A stretch of DNA of 34,076 bases from an uncultured Lachnospiraceae bacterium (GCA_947626945.1 CANQUC010000022.1:1-34076); one strand, 5' to 3'; counted from the first letter of the stretch, positions 19,624 to 28,194 are shown. Program-made: numbers and translations. Notes: generated from the sequence alone by a model not told the origin.

Positions 19624-20184
19624 ATGGCAAATTTTACAAAGAAGGCAATTCAGGAATCTTTTCTCAGGCTGTTGATGGAACGGCCACTTTCTCAGATCAC
19701 AGTGAAAGATGTTGTGGCGGACTGCGGGGTAAACCGGAATACATTTTATTATTATTTTGATGATATCCCCAAACTGATTGAAACCATTTTCACAGAAGAC
19801 GCGGAGGCCATCATTCAGGCATATCCCGCCGTGGAAAGGATCGAAGACTGTCTGGACGGATTTATCGAATTTGCCCTGGCAAAAAAACGGGCCATATTAC
19901 ATATTTACAATTCTGCCAACCGGGAGCTTTACGAACAGTATCTCTGGAGAGTCTGCGGCCATGTGATCAGCTCTTTTCTGAATGCCGCCCTGAAAGGACG
20001 GAAAATCTGTCAAAGCGATTTTGAGGCCATCCGGAAATATTTAACCTGCGTGGGATTTGGCGTTGTCTCCGGTTGGGTTGCCACCGGCATGACAGGAGAC
20101 ATTCACGGGATCGTTTCCCGTATCTGCGAGATCAAAAAAGGAATGATGGAAGAGATGATTTCCCGCTGTGAGGAAAGCCGGTAA
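19624..20184 (+). CDS. TetR/AcrR-family transcriptional regulator
   Basis: A 186-residue regulator. ATG 19624 is chosen because GGAG lies 6 bases upstream and the promoter at 19519-19547 overlaps any earlier start. The N-terminal DNA-binding domain is FTKKAIQESFLRLLMERPLS, then ITVKDVVADCGVNRNTFYYYF, a clear helix-turn-helix of the DhaS/TetR type. The C-terminal ligand domain is divergent and gives no hint of the inducer. It precedes an efflux operon (DUF308, MMPL, heptad-repeat protein, MATE), although a strong terminator at 20247-20278 separates them. Control of that operon is a reasonable inference; control of the divergent hyd operon is possible but its promoter is 100 bp from the palindrome. 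Confidence 0.88.
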   Translation: MANFTKKAIQESFLRLLMERPLSQITVKDVVADCGVNRNTFYYYFDDIPKLIETIFTEDAEAIIQAYPAVERIEDCLDGFIEFALAKKRAILHIYNSANRELYEQYLWRVCGHVISSFLNAALKGRKICQSDFEAIRKYLTCVGFGVVSGWVATGMTGDIHGIVSRICEIKKGMMEEMISRCEESR

Positions 20185-20246
20185 AGAACAGGATGCCGCG
20201 CGGCGCCCGTTTTACAGACAGCCGCGGGAAATTCAGACATTTGACG

Positions 20247-20278
20247 CCCCGTGCCTGATTTTCAGGCACGGGGTTTTT
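20247..20278 (+). terminator. Rho-independent terminator after the TetR-type gene
   Basis: CCCCGTGCCTG (20247-20257) pairs perfectly with CAGGCACGGGG (20263-20273) around a 5-base loop, followed by TTTTT. Confidence 0.93.
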
Positions 20279-20310
20279 GATTGTCTGTATCCCGGGAAAG
20301 CCTCCGTGAC

Positions 20311-20316
20311 TATAAT
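20311..20316 (+). promoter_or_regulatory. Isolated TATAAT -10 box before the efflux operon
   Basis: A perfect TATAAT with no acceptable -35 at 16-19 bp; the nearest TTG (TTGTCT at 20281) is 24 bp away. It lies between the terminator at 20247 and the ribosome site AAGGAGG of the DUF308 gene, so some promoter is needed here. An activator-dependent promoter is possible. Confidence 0.4.
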
Positions 20317-20357
20317 GATACCAAAAAGAAAATCTGTTTTTAAGGAGGTTTTGTTTT

Positions 20358-20966
20358 ATGAAGATGCGTTCTGCCGCTCCTATGCGGGTGGCCAAGATCG
20401 GCTACATTTTCCTGTCGTTGTTGTTTTGTGCCGCAGGCATATTCCTGATCGCGAAACCGGATCTGTCCATGAAAATGATCGGCATATTTGTGGGCGTGGT
20501 GATGCTGCTGTTTGGGGCAGTGAAGCTGGTGGGCTATTTTTCCAAAGATCTGTACCGGCTGGCGTTTCAGTATGATCTGGAGTTTGGAATCCTGCTGCTT
20601 GTACTGGGCGCGATCATCCTGCTGAACCCCAAAAATCTGATGACGTTTCTCTGCATTTCCCTGGGCATGGCGGTCTTACTGGACGGACTGTTTAAGATCC
20701 GCATCGCGATGGATTCCAGAGAGTTTGGCATCAAAAGCTGGCCCCTGATTCTGGCCATGGCCATCATCACGGGAATTGCGGGAGGCGTACTGGTCTTTGA
20801 CGCCGGAAAGGGCGCCGGGCTCCTGACGGTGCTTCTTGGGATCTCTCTTTTGGCTGAGGGCATCCTGAACCTGTACACGGTAGTCTGTACCGTACTGATC
20901 ATCAAGCACCAGAAGCCGGATGTGATAGACGTGGAATTTGACCACATCGATGGAAGGGAAAGGTGA
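20358..20966 (+). CDS. DUF308 (HdeD-like) integral membrane protein
   Basis: A 202-residue protein made of about six hydrophobic helices in short repeats, for example IGYIFLSLLFCAAGIFLIA, MIGIFVGVVMLLFGAVKLVG and FGILLLVLGAIILLNP. The repeated '..G...L..G...L' helix pattern is that of DUF308/HdeD proteins. It ends in a cytoplasmic tail, HQKPDVIDVEFDHIDGRER. AAGGAGG lies upstream. The MMPL gene begins 6 bp after its stop, so the pair is translated together. Its role in efflux or acid resistance is not established here. Confidence 0.8.
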   Translation: MKMRSAAPMRVAKIGYIFLSLLFCAAGIFLIAKPDLSMKMIGIFVGVVMLLFGAVKLVGYFSKDLYRLAFQYDLEFGILLLVLGAIILLNPKNLMTFLCISLGMAVLLDGLFKIRIAMDSREFGIKSWPLILAMAIITGIAGGVLVFDAGKGAGLLTVLLGISLLAEGILNLYTVVCTVLIIKHQKPDVIDVEFDHIDGRER

Positions 20967-20972
20967 CGGATT

Positions 20973-23069
20973 GTGAAATTTGCAAAAGCGGTTGTCAGAC
21001 GCCCGGTCCCCATACTGATCATTACGCTGATCCTTCTGGTGCCGTCGGTGATCGGAATGATCAGTACGAGAATCAATTACGATATGCTGGACTATCTTCC
21101 GGAGGATATGGAAACGGTAAAAGGGCAGGACGCGCTGTTAAAGGATTTTGGAAAGGGCGCGTTTTCCTTTGTGATCGTGGAAGATATGCCCGCAAAAGAC
21201 GTGGCGGCGCTGAAAGAAAAGATTGAAAAGACAGACCATGTGGATACCGTTCTCTGGTATGATTCCATTGCGGATCTGTCTGTTCCCATGGAACTGCTGC
21301 CTGAGAAGCTCTACCGGCAGTTCAATACGGACAACGCCACGATGATGGCGGTGTTTTTTGATACATCCACCTCCTCCGACATTACCATGGACGCCATCCG
21401 GCAGATCCGTCAGATTACCGGAAAGCAGTGTTTTGTTTCGGGAATGTCCGCCCTGGTAACGGATCTGAAGGATCTGTGCGAAAAGGAGGAACCCGTTTAT
21501 GTAGGGATCGCGGTGCTGCTTGCCAGCGCCGCCATGCTGCTTTTGCTGGACAGCTGGCTGATCCCCTTTGTGTTTCTGGCCAGTATTGGGATGATGATCC
21601 TGATCAACCTGGGCACCAATTATTTTATGGGAGAAATATCATATATTACGAAAGCCCTTTCAGCCGTGCTTCAGCTTGCGGTGACAATGGATTACTCAAT
21701 CTTTCTCTGGCACAGCTATAATGAATGGCGCCAAAGGTCCGGGGACAAGGAAAGCGCCATGGCTTCCGCGATCCGGGAAACGCTGGTTTCCATCGTAGGA
21801 AGCTCGATCACCACGGTGGCCGGATTCATTGCCCTTTGCTTTATGTCCTTTACCATGGGACGGGATCTGGGAATCGTTATGGCAAAGGGCGTTTTGCTGG
21901 GGGTGCTTGGCTGCGTGACGGTGCTTCCGTCTCTGATCCTGATATTTGACAAACCTCTTCAGAAGACAAAACACCGGTCGCTTTTGCCGGATATGAACGG
22001 CCTGGCAAAAGGTGTGGTCCGGATTTTTCCGGTATTTCTTCTGCTGTTTGTCCTGATTGTCCCTCCGGCGTATTATGGATACAGCAAAACCCAGGATGAG
22101 GTCTACTATGACCTGAGCAAATGTCTTCCGGATGATATGGATTATGCCATCGCAAACCGTAAGCTGTCGGAAGAATTTCATGTGGCCTCCACTCATATGC
22201 TGCTGGTAGATGGAGATCTGCCGGCAAAATCTGTCCGGGAAATGTCAGAAGAGATGGAGCAGGTAGACGGGATCAAATATGTGCTTGGGCTGGAATCCAT
22301 AGTCGGTTCCCGTGTTCCGGAGGAAGTGCTGCCGGAATCACTTACCGGCATGCTGAAAAGCGGTCAGTGGAAACTGATGCTGATCAACTCGGAATATCCG
22401 GTGGCAAGTGATCAGGTCAATGATCAGATCAATGAACTGAACAGCATTTTGAAAAAATATGATAAAAGCGGAATGCTCATCGGCGAGGGGCCCTGTATGA
22501 AAGATATGATCGAAACCACCTCCCATGATTTCCAGGTGGTAAATATGATCTCCATCATTGCCATTTTCCTGATCATTGCGCTGGTGGAAAAAAGCGTTTC
22601 CCTGCCGTTTATTCTGATCGCCGTAATTGAAACCGCAATTTTTATCAACCTGGGACTGCCTCACTATCTGGGACAGAGTCTGCCATTTATCGCGCCCATC
22701 TGCATCAGCACCATTCAGCTTGGCGCCACGGTGGATTACGCGATTTTAATGACTACCAGGTATAAATCGGAGCGGATTGGGGGAAAAGAAAAGAAAGAAG
22801 CTGTCCGGATCGCGCTTTTCACTTCAATTCCGTCCATTATCGTTTCCGGAATGGGATTGTTCGCGGCTACCTTTGGTGTAGCGGTATATTCTGACATCGA
22901 TATGATCGGGTCCATGTGTATGCTGATGGCAAGAGGCGCTATTATCAGTATGCTTGCGGTGATCCTGATTCTGCCGGCTCTGCTGATTCTGGCAGATCCG
23001 CTGATCTGTGCCACAACCATTGGAATGAGAAAAAAGAATCTGACAAACCAAAAACAGGAGGATGCTTGA
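20973..23069 (+). CDS. MMPL-family (RND-type) membrane exporter
   Basis: A 698-residue transporter with two copies of a unit made of one helix, an extracytoplasmic domain and a bundle of helices, about twelve helices in all. It starts with GTG at 20973, with AAAGG 9 bases upstream. The functional acidic residues in the fourth and tenth helices are visible as VTMDYSIFLWHSYNE and GATVDYAILMTTRYKSE. SSITTVAGFIALCFMSF and IVSGMGLFAATFGVA are the following conserved helices. The family moves lipids, peptides or drugs using the proton gradient. The following gene starts 1 base after its stop, so the two products probably act together. Confidence 0.9.
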   Translation: MKFAKAVVRRPVPILIITLILLVPSVIGMISTRINYDMLDYLPEDMETVKGQDALLKDFGKGAFSFVIVEDMPAKDVAALKEKIEKTDHVDTVLWYDSIADLSVPMELLPEKLYRQFNTDNATMMAVFFDTSTSSDITMDAIRQIRQITGKQCFVSGMSALVTDLKDLCEKEEPVYVGIAVLLASAAMLLLLDSWLIPFVFLASIGMMILINLGTNYFMGEISYITKALSAVLQLAVTMDYSIFLWHSYNEWRQRSGDKESAMASAIRETLVSIVGSSITTVAGFIALCFMSFTMGRDLGIVMAKGVLLGVLGCVTVLPSLILIFDKPLQKTKHRSLLPDMNGLAKGVVRIFPVFLLLFVLIVPPAYYGYSKTQDEVYYDLSKCLPDDMDYAIANRKLSEEFHVASTHMLLVDGDLPAKSVREMSEEMEQVDGIKYVLGLESIVGSRVPEEVLPESLTGMLKSGQWKLMLINSEYPVASDQVNDQINELNSILKKYDKSGMLIGEGPCMKDMIETTSHDFQVVNMISIIAIFLIIALVEKSVSLPFILIAVIETAIFINLGLPHYLGQSLPFIAPICISTIQLGATVDYAILMTTRYKSERIGGKEKKEAVRIALFTSIPSIIVSGMGLFAATFGVAVYSDIDMIGSMCMLMARGAIISMLAVILILPALLILADPLICATTIGMRKKNLTNQKQEDA

Positions 23070-23070
23070 A

Positions 23071-25284
23071 ATGAAAAGATCGATCATGAAAATCGCGGCG
23101 CTGTGCATGGGCGTCGCGGTAGCTACGGGCAGTATTGCCTGTACCGTATATGGACTGAACAAAGAGGAACAGAAGACGGTGAAAACGGCGGAGGCAAAAC
23201 CCACGGAAGAATCCGGCAGAGAGGAGTCAGAGGAAAAGGATGAAACCGTTTATGTTCTTACGGCCGCCGACGGCTCTGTGGAAAAGATCATCGTCAGTGA
23301 CTGGATCAAAAACGCTCTGGGAAGCAAGGTGATCAGCGACAAAACGCAGCTGAAGAATATAGAAACGGTGAAAGGCGAGGAAAGCTTCCAAACCGGAAGC
23401 GACAGCAGCTGTATCTGGGACGCTCAGGGAAATGACATTTATTATCAGGGAAATATCAACAAAGAACTGCCGGTGGATATGAAAGTCACATACACGCTGG
23501 ACGGGACGCCCATCTCCGCAAAAGAACTGGCGGGAAAAAGCGGAAAGGTGACGATCCGCTTTGACTATACCAACCGCCAGTATGAGGAAGTGGATCTGAA
23601 CGGAAAGAAAGAAAAGATCTATGTGCCCTTTGCCATGGTTACCGGGCTGCTGCTGGATGATCAGATATTTACCAACGTGGAAGTGACCAACGGAAAGCTG
23701 CTGAACGACGGAAGCCGTACCGCCGTGGTGGGGGTGGCATTCCCGGGAATGCAGGAAAATCTTGCTCTGTCAGAGGATCAGATCAGGATCCCCGACTATG
23801 TAGAGATCAGCGCGGACGCAAAGAAATTTGCCCTGGACATGACGGTGACACTTGCCACAAACCAGATATTTCGCGATGTGGATACCAAAGATCTGGATTC
23901 CGTGGACGATCTGAAAGCCTCCGCGGAAACTTTGCAGGGCGCTATGAATCAGCTGATGAGCGGCTCCTCAAAGCTTTACGAGGGAATTTCTGAGCTTCTG
24001 ACAAAGTCCGGCGAACTGACAGACGGCGTTGATCAGCTGTCTGCGGGGGCCGAAACGCTGAAAAACGGCACCGGAGATCTGGACGATGGGGTCGCCAAAC
24101 TGCAGTCCGGGGCAGATAAGCTGTCGGAAGGCCTGAATACCCTTACAGCCAACAACGACGCGTTAAACGGCGGGGCAGAGCAGATCTTTCAGACGCTGCT
24201 TGCCACAGCGGACGGTCAGCTGAAAGCCGCGGGGCTTAATGTGCCCGCGCTGACCATTGCCAATTATGAGGAGGTTCTGACGGGAGTGATCTCGTCTCTG
24301 GATGAAAACGCGGTATATGAAAAAGCGCTCAAAACTGTAACGGAAGCCGTAGAGGCAAAGAGAGAGTTCATTCAGAGCCAGGTAACGGACGCGGTGCGAA
24401 AAGAAGTAGAGGAACAGGTAACGGAAGCGGTAAGAGAGCAGGTGACCGCTCAGGTGACGCAGGCTGTTTCGGCGTCTGTGGAAGAACAGGTTATTTACGG
24501 GGCGCTGCAGATGAACCGGGAAAGCTATGAGGCGGCAGTAAAGGCCGGCATGATCGATGAGAAGACTCAGGCGGCCATTCAGGAGGCAGTCAGCGGGCAG
24601 CTGGAAAGCAAACAGGTGACGGACACCATACAGGCAAAAACAGAAGAGGCGATGGCCGCGGAAACCGCATTGTCTGCTATCGCGGCAAATACGGAAGAAC
24701 AGATGAAAAGCGATTCCATAAAAGAAACCGTTGCCTCCAACACGGAAATGCAGATCAAAAAGGCCATTGCGGACAATATGGCGTCTGAGGAAGTACAGGC
24801 GCAGCTGGCACAGGCGTCAGAAGGCGCAAAGGCTGTGATCACCCTGAAAACCTCCCTGGACAGCTATCAGACTTTTTATGACGGCCTCCGGTCCTATACT
24901 GCCGGCGTCACTCAGGCGGCATCCGGCGCGGGAGAACTGAAAGCGGGAACGGAAGAATTGAAAAGCGGAGCGGATCAGCTGAGCGCAGGATCCGCTAAGC
25001 TCTATGACGGAATCGGTCAGTTAAAGGCCAAGATCCCGGCTCTTGTGGATGGCGTGTCACAGCTGCAGGGCGGATCCGGGCAGCTTGACGGCGGCCTGAC
25101 GAAGCTGAACGATCAGGGAATCCAAAAGCTGACGGACGCCGTAAACGGCGATCTGAAGGGACTGGCGGAGAGAATCCGCGCAACAAAGAAGGTGGCTGAA
25201 GGCTACCGGACTTTTGCGGGGGCAAGTGAGGAAATGGACAGTCAGGTGAAATTTATTTACCGTACAGATTCCATTGCATATTAA
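23071..25284 (+). CDS. Exported heptad-repeat (XXXLXXG) protein coupled to the MMPL exporter
   Basis: A 737-residue protein. AGGAGG ends at 23061, so ATG 23071 (spacing 9) is preferred to ATG 23062 (spacing 0). An N-terminal hydrophobic segment, about residues 6-28, is a signal anchor; the Cys in SIAC is not a good lipobox. A ~270-residue beta-rich region follows (VYVLTAADGSVEKIIVSDWI, KVTIRFDYTN). About 295-356 and 610-680 carry XXXLXXG heptads (LTDGVDQLSAGAETLKNGTG; LKAGTEELKSGADQLSAGSA), as in YhgE/Pip proteins, and the span between, about 423-590, is Ala/Glu/Gln-rich predicted coiled coil. Unlike YhgE it has no C-terminal membrane helices. A periplasm-like adaptor or tether for the exporter is inference. 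Confidence 0.78.
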   Translation: MKRSIMKIAALCMGVAVATGSIACTVYGLNKEEQKTVKTAEAKPTEESGREESEEKDETVYVLTAADGSVEKIIVSDWIKNALGSKVISDKTQLKNIETVKGEESFQTGSDSSCIWDAQGNDIYYQGNINKELPVDMKVTYTLDGTPISAKELAGKSGKVTIRFDYTNRQYEEVDLNGKKEKIYVPFAMVTGLLLDDQIFTNVEVTNGKLLNDGSRTAVVGVAFPGMQENLALSEDQIRIPDYVEISADAKKFALDMTVTLATNQIFRDVDTKDLDSVDDLKASAETLQGAMNQLMSGSSKLYEGISELLTKSGELTDGVDQLSAGAETLKNGTGDLDDGVAKLQSGADKLSEGLNTLTANNDALNGGAEQIFQTLLATADGQLKAAGLNVPALTIANYEEVLTGVISSLDENAVYEKALKTVTEAVEAKREFIQSQVTDAVRKEVEEQVTEAVREQVTAQVTQAVSASVEEQVIYGALQMNRESYEAAVKAGMIDEKTQAAIQEAVSGQLESKQVTDTIQAKTEEAMAAETALSAIAANTEEQMKSDSIKETVASNTEMQIKKAIADNMASEEVQAQLAQASEGAKAVITLKTSLDSYQTFYDGLRSYTAGVTQAASGAGELKAGTEELKSGADQLSAGSAKLYDGIGQLKAKIPALVDGVSQLQGGSGQLDGGLTKLNDQGIQKLTDAVNGDLKGLAERIRATKKVAEGYRTFAGASEEMDSQVKFIYRTDSIAY

Positions 25285-25306
25285 AAATCAGGGAGCGCTG
25301 TCAGCT

Positions 25307-26674
25307 ATGGCAATTCATTCTGAAAAACAGGCGGAGATTTTTGAAAAGGTTCCCGTAAGGCGGGCGGTACTGACCCAGATCATCCCGGCAGTGGCCAGTC
25401 AGATGGTTACGCTGGTCTACAATCTGGCGGACACTTATTTTGTGGGAATGTTGAACGATCCGGATCAGACCGCGGCGGTAACGGTGGCTATGCCCGCCTT
25501 TTTAATGCTGACAGCCATTTCCAATCTGTTTGGCGTAGGAGGCGCCAGCATGGCGGCCAGGTCTCTCGGACAAAAGGAAAAGGACAGGGCAAAGCAGATC
25601 ACAGCCGTATCTTTTTATGGAGGACTGCTGCTGTCGGTTCTGTTTTCCATGCTGTTCTTTCTCTGGGCCCGGCCCATTCTGCGCCTGTGCGGCGCTACCG
25701 GATCCACCGGCGGATATGCTTTTGCCTACGCCAAATGGGCGATCGTCCTGGGAGGCCCGGCCGCGGTGCTCAATACCCTTTGCGCCAATCTGGTCCGGGC
25801 TGAGGGAAAGGCCGGGATCGCTTCCTTTGGAGTTTCCATGGGAGGCGTGATCAATCTCTTTCTGGATCCTCTTTTTGTGCTTCCGGAATTTCTGGGATAC
25901 GGCGCCCAGGGAGCGGGGATGGCAACGGCGCTATCCAACCTGGCGGCTGCCGTTTATTTTATCGGATATCTGATCTTCAAAAGACAGACGTCGGCAGTGA
26001 GCATTTCTTTGCGCCATCTGCCGTCTGCGTTTCATCACTTGAAAGGGATCCTGACTGTTGGGATCCCTTCTGCCTTACAGTACGCTCTGACAGTGGTGGC
26101 TGTGGGGGCTTTGTCCAAGTTTGTATCCGGATATGATACGGAAGCGGTAGCCGGTCTGGGGATCGTGAAAAAGCTGGATCAGCTGCCCTTGTATTTTTCC
26201 ATTGGGGTGTCTAACGGTTTGCTGCCCTTGCTGTCCTACAATCATGGGGCAAATAATCCAGGACGGCAGCGGCAGGCTTTCCGGTTCGGATGCGGGATAT
26301 CGCTTGGTTTTTCCCTTTTCTGTCTGGTCTGCTACGAGGCGTTTGCCCCCTGGCTGGCAGGACTTTTTATTGACGACCTGCAGACAAAGATGTACGCGGG
26401 GAGATTTCTTCGGATCATGGTTACCGCCATGCCTCTGATGTCGGTGTGTTATCCCATGATCATTCAGTTTCAGGCAATGGGCAGAGTCAAAGAGTCTGTG
26501 GTCTGCTCGATTTTGCGAAAAGGCGTGTTGGATATCCCTCTTTTGTGGGTGATGGACCGTCTCATTCCTCTGTATGGATGTATGATGGTGCAGCCCATTG
26601 TGGACGCGGTCTCTCTTATCATCGCGGTTTTCTTTTACCGGAGGATTCTGCGTGAACAGCCGGAGGGCAGGTAA
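25307..26674 (+). CDS. MATE-family multidrug efflux transporter
   Basis: A 455-residue transporter with about twelve helices in two halves, typical of MATE/NorM Na+ or H+ antiporters. ATG 25307 is used (GGAG 11 bases upstream); an in-frame TTG at 25274 overlaps the previous gene and has no ribosome site. Recognisable segments are ASQMVTLVYNLADTYFVGML, GVGGASMAARSLGQKEKDRA, NTLCANLVRAEGKAG and, in the second half, SNGLLPLLSYNHGANNPGR. It lies 22 bp behind the heptad-repeat gene and is probably the last gene of the efflux operon. The substrate cannot be read from sequence. Confidence 0.92.
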   Translation: MAIHSEKQAEIFEKVPVRRAVLTQIIPAVASQMVTLVYNLADTYFVGMLNDPDQTAAVTVAMPAFLMLTAISNLFGVGGASMAARSLGQKEKDRAKQITAVSFYGGLLLSVLFSMLFFLWARPILRLCGATGSTGGYAFAYAKWAIVLGGPAAVLNTLCANLVRAEGKAGIASFGVSMGGVINLFLDPLFVLPEFLGYGAQGAGMATALSNLAAAVYFIGYLIFKRQTSAVSISLRHLPSAFHHLKGILTVGIPSALQYALTVVAVGALSKFVSGYDTEAVAGLGIVKKLDQLPLYFSIGVSNGLLPLLSYNHGANNPGRQRQAFRFGCGISLGFSLFCLVCYEAFAPWLAGLFIDDLQTKMYAGRFLRIMVTAMPLMSVCYPMIIQFQAMGRVKESVVCSILRKGVLDIPLLWVMDRLIPLYGCMMVQPIVDAVSLIIAVFFYRRILREQPEGR

Positions 26675-26681
26675 AAATCTG

Positions 26682-26710
26682 TTGTCTCCGGGCAGGGCTT
26701 GTGGTAAGAT
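26682..26710 (+). promoter_or_regulatory. Possible promoter of the aldo/keto reductase gene
   Basis: TTGTCT (26682-26687), 17-bp spacer, TAAGAT (26705-26710); four of six matches in each box. Located 8 bp after the MATE stop. Confidence 0.45.
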
Positions 26711-26725
26711 AGGAAGAAAACAACC

Positions 26726-26748
26726 CGGCGGGGTTTTCGCGCCGGGCA
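26726..26748 (+). other. GC hairpin in the leader of the aldo/keto reductase gene
   Basis: CCCGGCG pairs with CGCCGGG around a loop rich in G and T (GGGTTTTCG). It is not followed by Ts, and it lies between the possible promoter and the GGGAGGA ribosome site, so it is a leader structure rather than a clear terminator. Confidence 0.5.
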
Positions 26749-26776
26749 GGTGTATCTGAAAAAGGGAGGATCATCC

Positions 26777-27904
26777 ATGATTTATAAAGGGTTTCAGGAC
26801 CTGAAGCTGTCCGCTCTTGGAATGGGCTGCATGCGTCTGCCGGTGAACGGCCGGAAGGGAGACGACGTGGATCAGGCGGCGGTGGAAGAAATGATCGGCT
26901 ATGCCATGGAACAGGGCGTCAATTATTTTGATACTGCCTGGGGTTACCACGGAGGCAACTCAGAGAAAATTCTTGGGCAATGTCTGAAAAAATATCCCAG
27001 GGACAGCTATTATCTTGCCACAAAATTTCCGGGATATGCGCTGTCCAATATGGATAAAGTGGAAGAAATCTTTGAAGAGCAGCTGGTACGGTGTCAGACA
27101 GATCATTTTGATTTCTATCTGTTTCACAACGTCTGTGAGATGAACCTGGACGCTTATCTGGATCCGGCCTATGGAATCTTTGCGTATCTGATGAAGCAGA
27201 AAGAAAATGGCCGTATCCGCCATCTGGGATTTTCCACCCATGGCAGCTGTCAGGTGATCCGGCGTTTTCTGGAGGCCTACGGCCATCAGATGGAGTTTTG
27301 CCAGATTCAGCTGAACTATCTGGACTGGACCTTCCAGGACGCGGCGGCAAAGGTAGATCTCCTGAACAAAAAGGGCATCCCGGTGTGGGTGATGGAGCCT
27401 TTGCGGGGCGGCAGGCTTGCCAGACTTTCCGGGGAAAATCTGGAGGCGCTGCAGGCGCTGGATCCGGACAGATCTCCGGCAGAGTGGGCGTTCCGTTTCC
27501 TGCAGACAGTGCCCGGCGTGACCGTGATTTTGTCGGGCATGTCAGATCTTTCACAGCTGAAGGACAATGTGCGGATGTTTTCCAATAACGCGCCTTTAAA
27601 TGACCGGGAGAAGAAGGCGCTGCTTGCGGTGGGCGACCGGATCCGGAAAGAGAACAGTCTGCCCTGTACGGAATGCCGGTACTGTATGCCCCATTGTCCC
27701 AGAGAACTGGACATACCGGAGCTTTTGAAGCTGTACAATGAGCACAGGTATACCGGAGGCGGCTTTATCGCGCCTATGGCGCTGCAGGCGCTGGACCGCA
27801 GCAAACGCCCGGAGGCCTGCCTGGGCTGCAGAAGCTGTGAGGCTGTCTGTCCTCAGCAGATTAAAATCTCAGAGGTTATGGCGCAGTTTGCGGAAATGTT
27901 GTGA
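26777..27904 (+). CDS. Aldo/keto reductase fused to a C-terminal 2x[4Fe-4S] ferredoxin domain
   Basis: A 375-residue oxidoreductase. ATG 26777 has GGGAGGA 6 bases upstream. The N-terminal ~280 residues are the aldo/keto reductase barrel: GMGCMRLPVNG, YFDTAWGYHGGNSEKILG with the catalytic Asp and Tyr, YLATKFPG with the Lys, and FYLFHNV with the His. The C-terminal part has two ferredoxin motifs, CTECRYCMPHCPRELDI and CLGCRSCEAVCPQQI, both CxxCxxCxxxCP. This AKR-ferredoxin fusion is common in anaerobic Firmicutes; the clusters suggest electron exchange with ferredoxin rather than NADPH alone. The physiological substrate is unknown. It is the only gene between the efflux operon and tRNA-Trp. Confidence 0.9.
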   Translation: MIYKGFQDLKLSALGMGCMRLPVNGRKGDDVDQAAVEEMIGYAMEQGVNYFDTAWGYHGGNSEKILGQCLKKYPRDSYYLATKFPGYALSNMDKVEEIFEEQLVRCQTDHFDFYLFHNVCEMNLDAYLDPAYGIFAYLMKQKENGRIRHLGFSTHGSCQVIRRFLEAYGHQMEFCQIQLNYLDWTFQDAAAKVDLLNKKGIPVWVMEPLRGGRLARLSGENLEALQALDPDRSPAEWAFRFLQTVPGVTVILSGMSDLSQLKDNVRMFSNNAPLNDREKKALLAVGDRIRKENSLPCTECRYCMPHCPRELDIPELLKLYNEHRYTGGGFIAPMALQALDRSKRPEACLGCRSCEAVCPQQIKISEVMAQFAEML

Positions 27905-27932
27905 CCGGTTATGAATTTCACGGGGATTTTTG

Positions 27933-27961
27933 TTGACAAAGAAAGAGCAATGTGATATAAA
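27933..27961 (+). promoter_or_regulatory. Promoter of tRNA-Trp
   Basis: Perfect TTGACA (27933-27938), 17-bp spacer and TATAAA (27956-27961). It is followed by a leader of about 55 bases that contains an imperfect GTCTGC/GCAGAC hairpin at about 27980-28005. Confidence 0.85.
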
Positions 27962-28022
27962 TAACAGGTGGGTTTTCGGGATGTCTGCCGGTTTGCCGGC
28001 GCAGACCGCGAAATCTGTCTGA

Positions 28023-28095
28023 AGGGCTATAGTTCAGTTGGTAGAACGTTGGTCTCCAAAACCAAATGTCGAGGGTTCGAGTCCTTCTGGCCCTG
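28023..28095 (+). tRNA. trnW: tRNA-Trp (anticodon CCA)
   Basis: A 73-base cloverleaf. The acceptor stem AGGGCTA pairs with TGGCCCT (one G-U). The D stem is GTTC/GAAC. The anticodon stem TTGGT/ACCAA encloses loop CTCCAAA with CCA at 28056-28058. The T stem GAGGG/CCTTC encloses TTCGAGT. The discriminator base is G, and the 3' CCA is not encoded. Confidence 0.97.
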
Positions 28096-28100
28096 CTGTG

Positions 28101-28148
28101 ACCGCCGGATTTTTTACTGTATGTAAGAAATCCGGCGGTTTGTTTTTT
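28101..28148 (+). terminator. Rho-independent terminator after tRNA-Trp
   Basis: ACCGCCGGATTT (28101-28112) pairs perfectly with AAATCCGGCGGT (28128-28139), followed by TTGTTTTTT. It begins 5 bases after the tRNA. Confidence 0.93.
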
Positions 28149-28175
28149 GTGAGAAATCCGGATCTGTCAGCCGTT

Positions 28176-28194
28176 AAAAGTCCGCTTTTGGACT
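28176..28194 (-). terminator. Weak hairpin at the stop codon of the DUF5721 gene
   Basis: On the minus strand AGTCC-AAAAGC-GGACT followed by TTT, overlapping the TAG stop. The stem is only 5 bp, so terminator function is uncertain. Confidence 0.35.
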
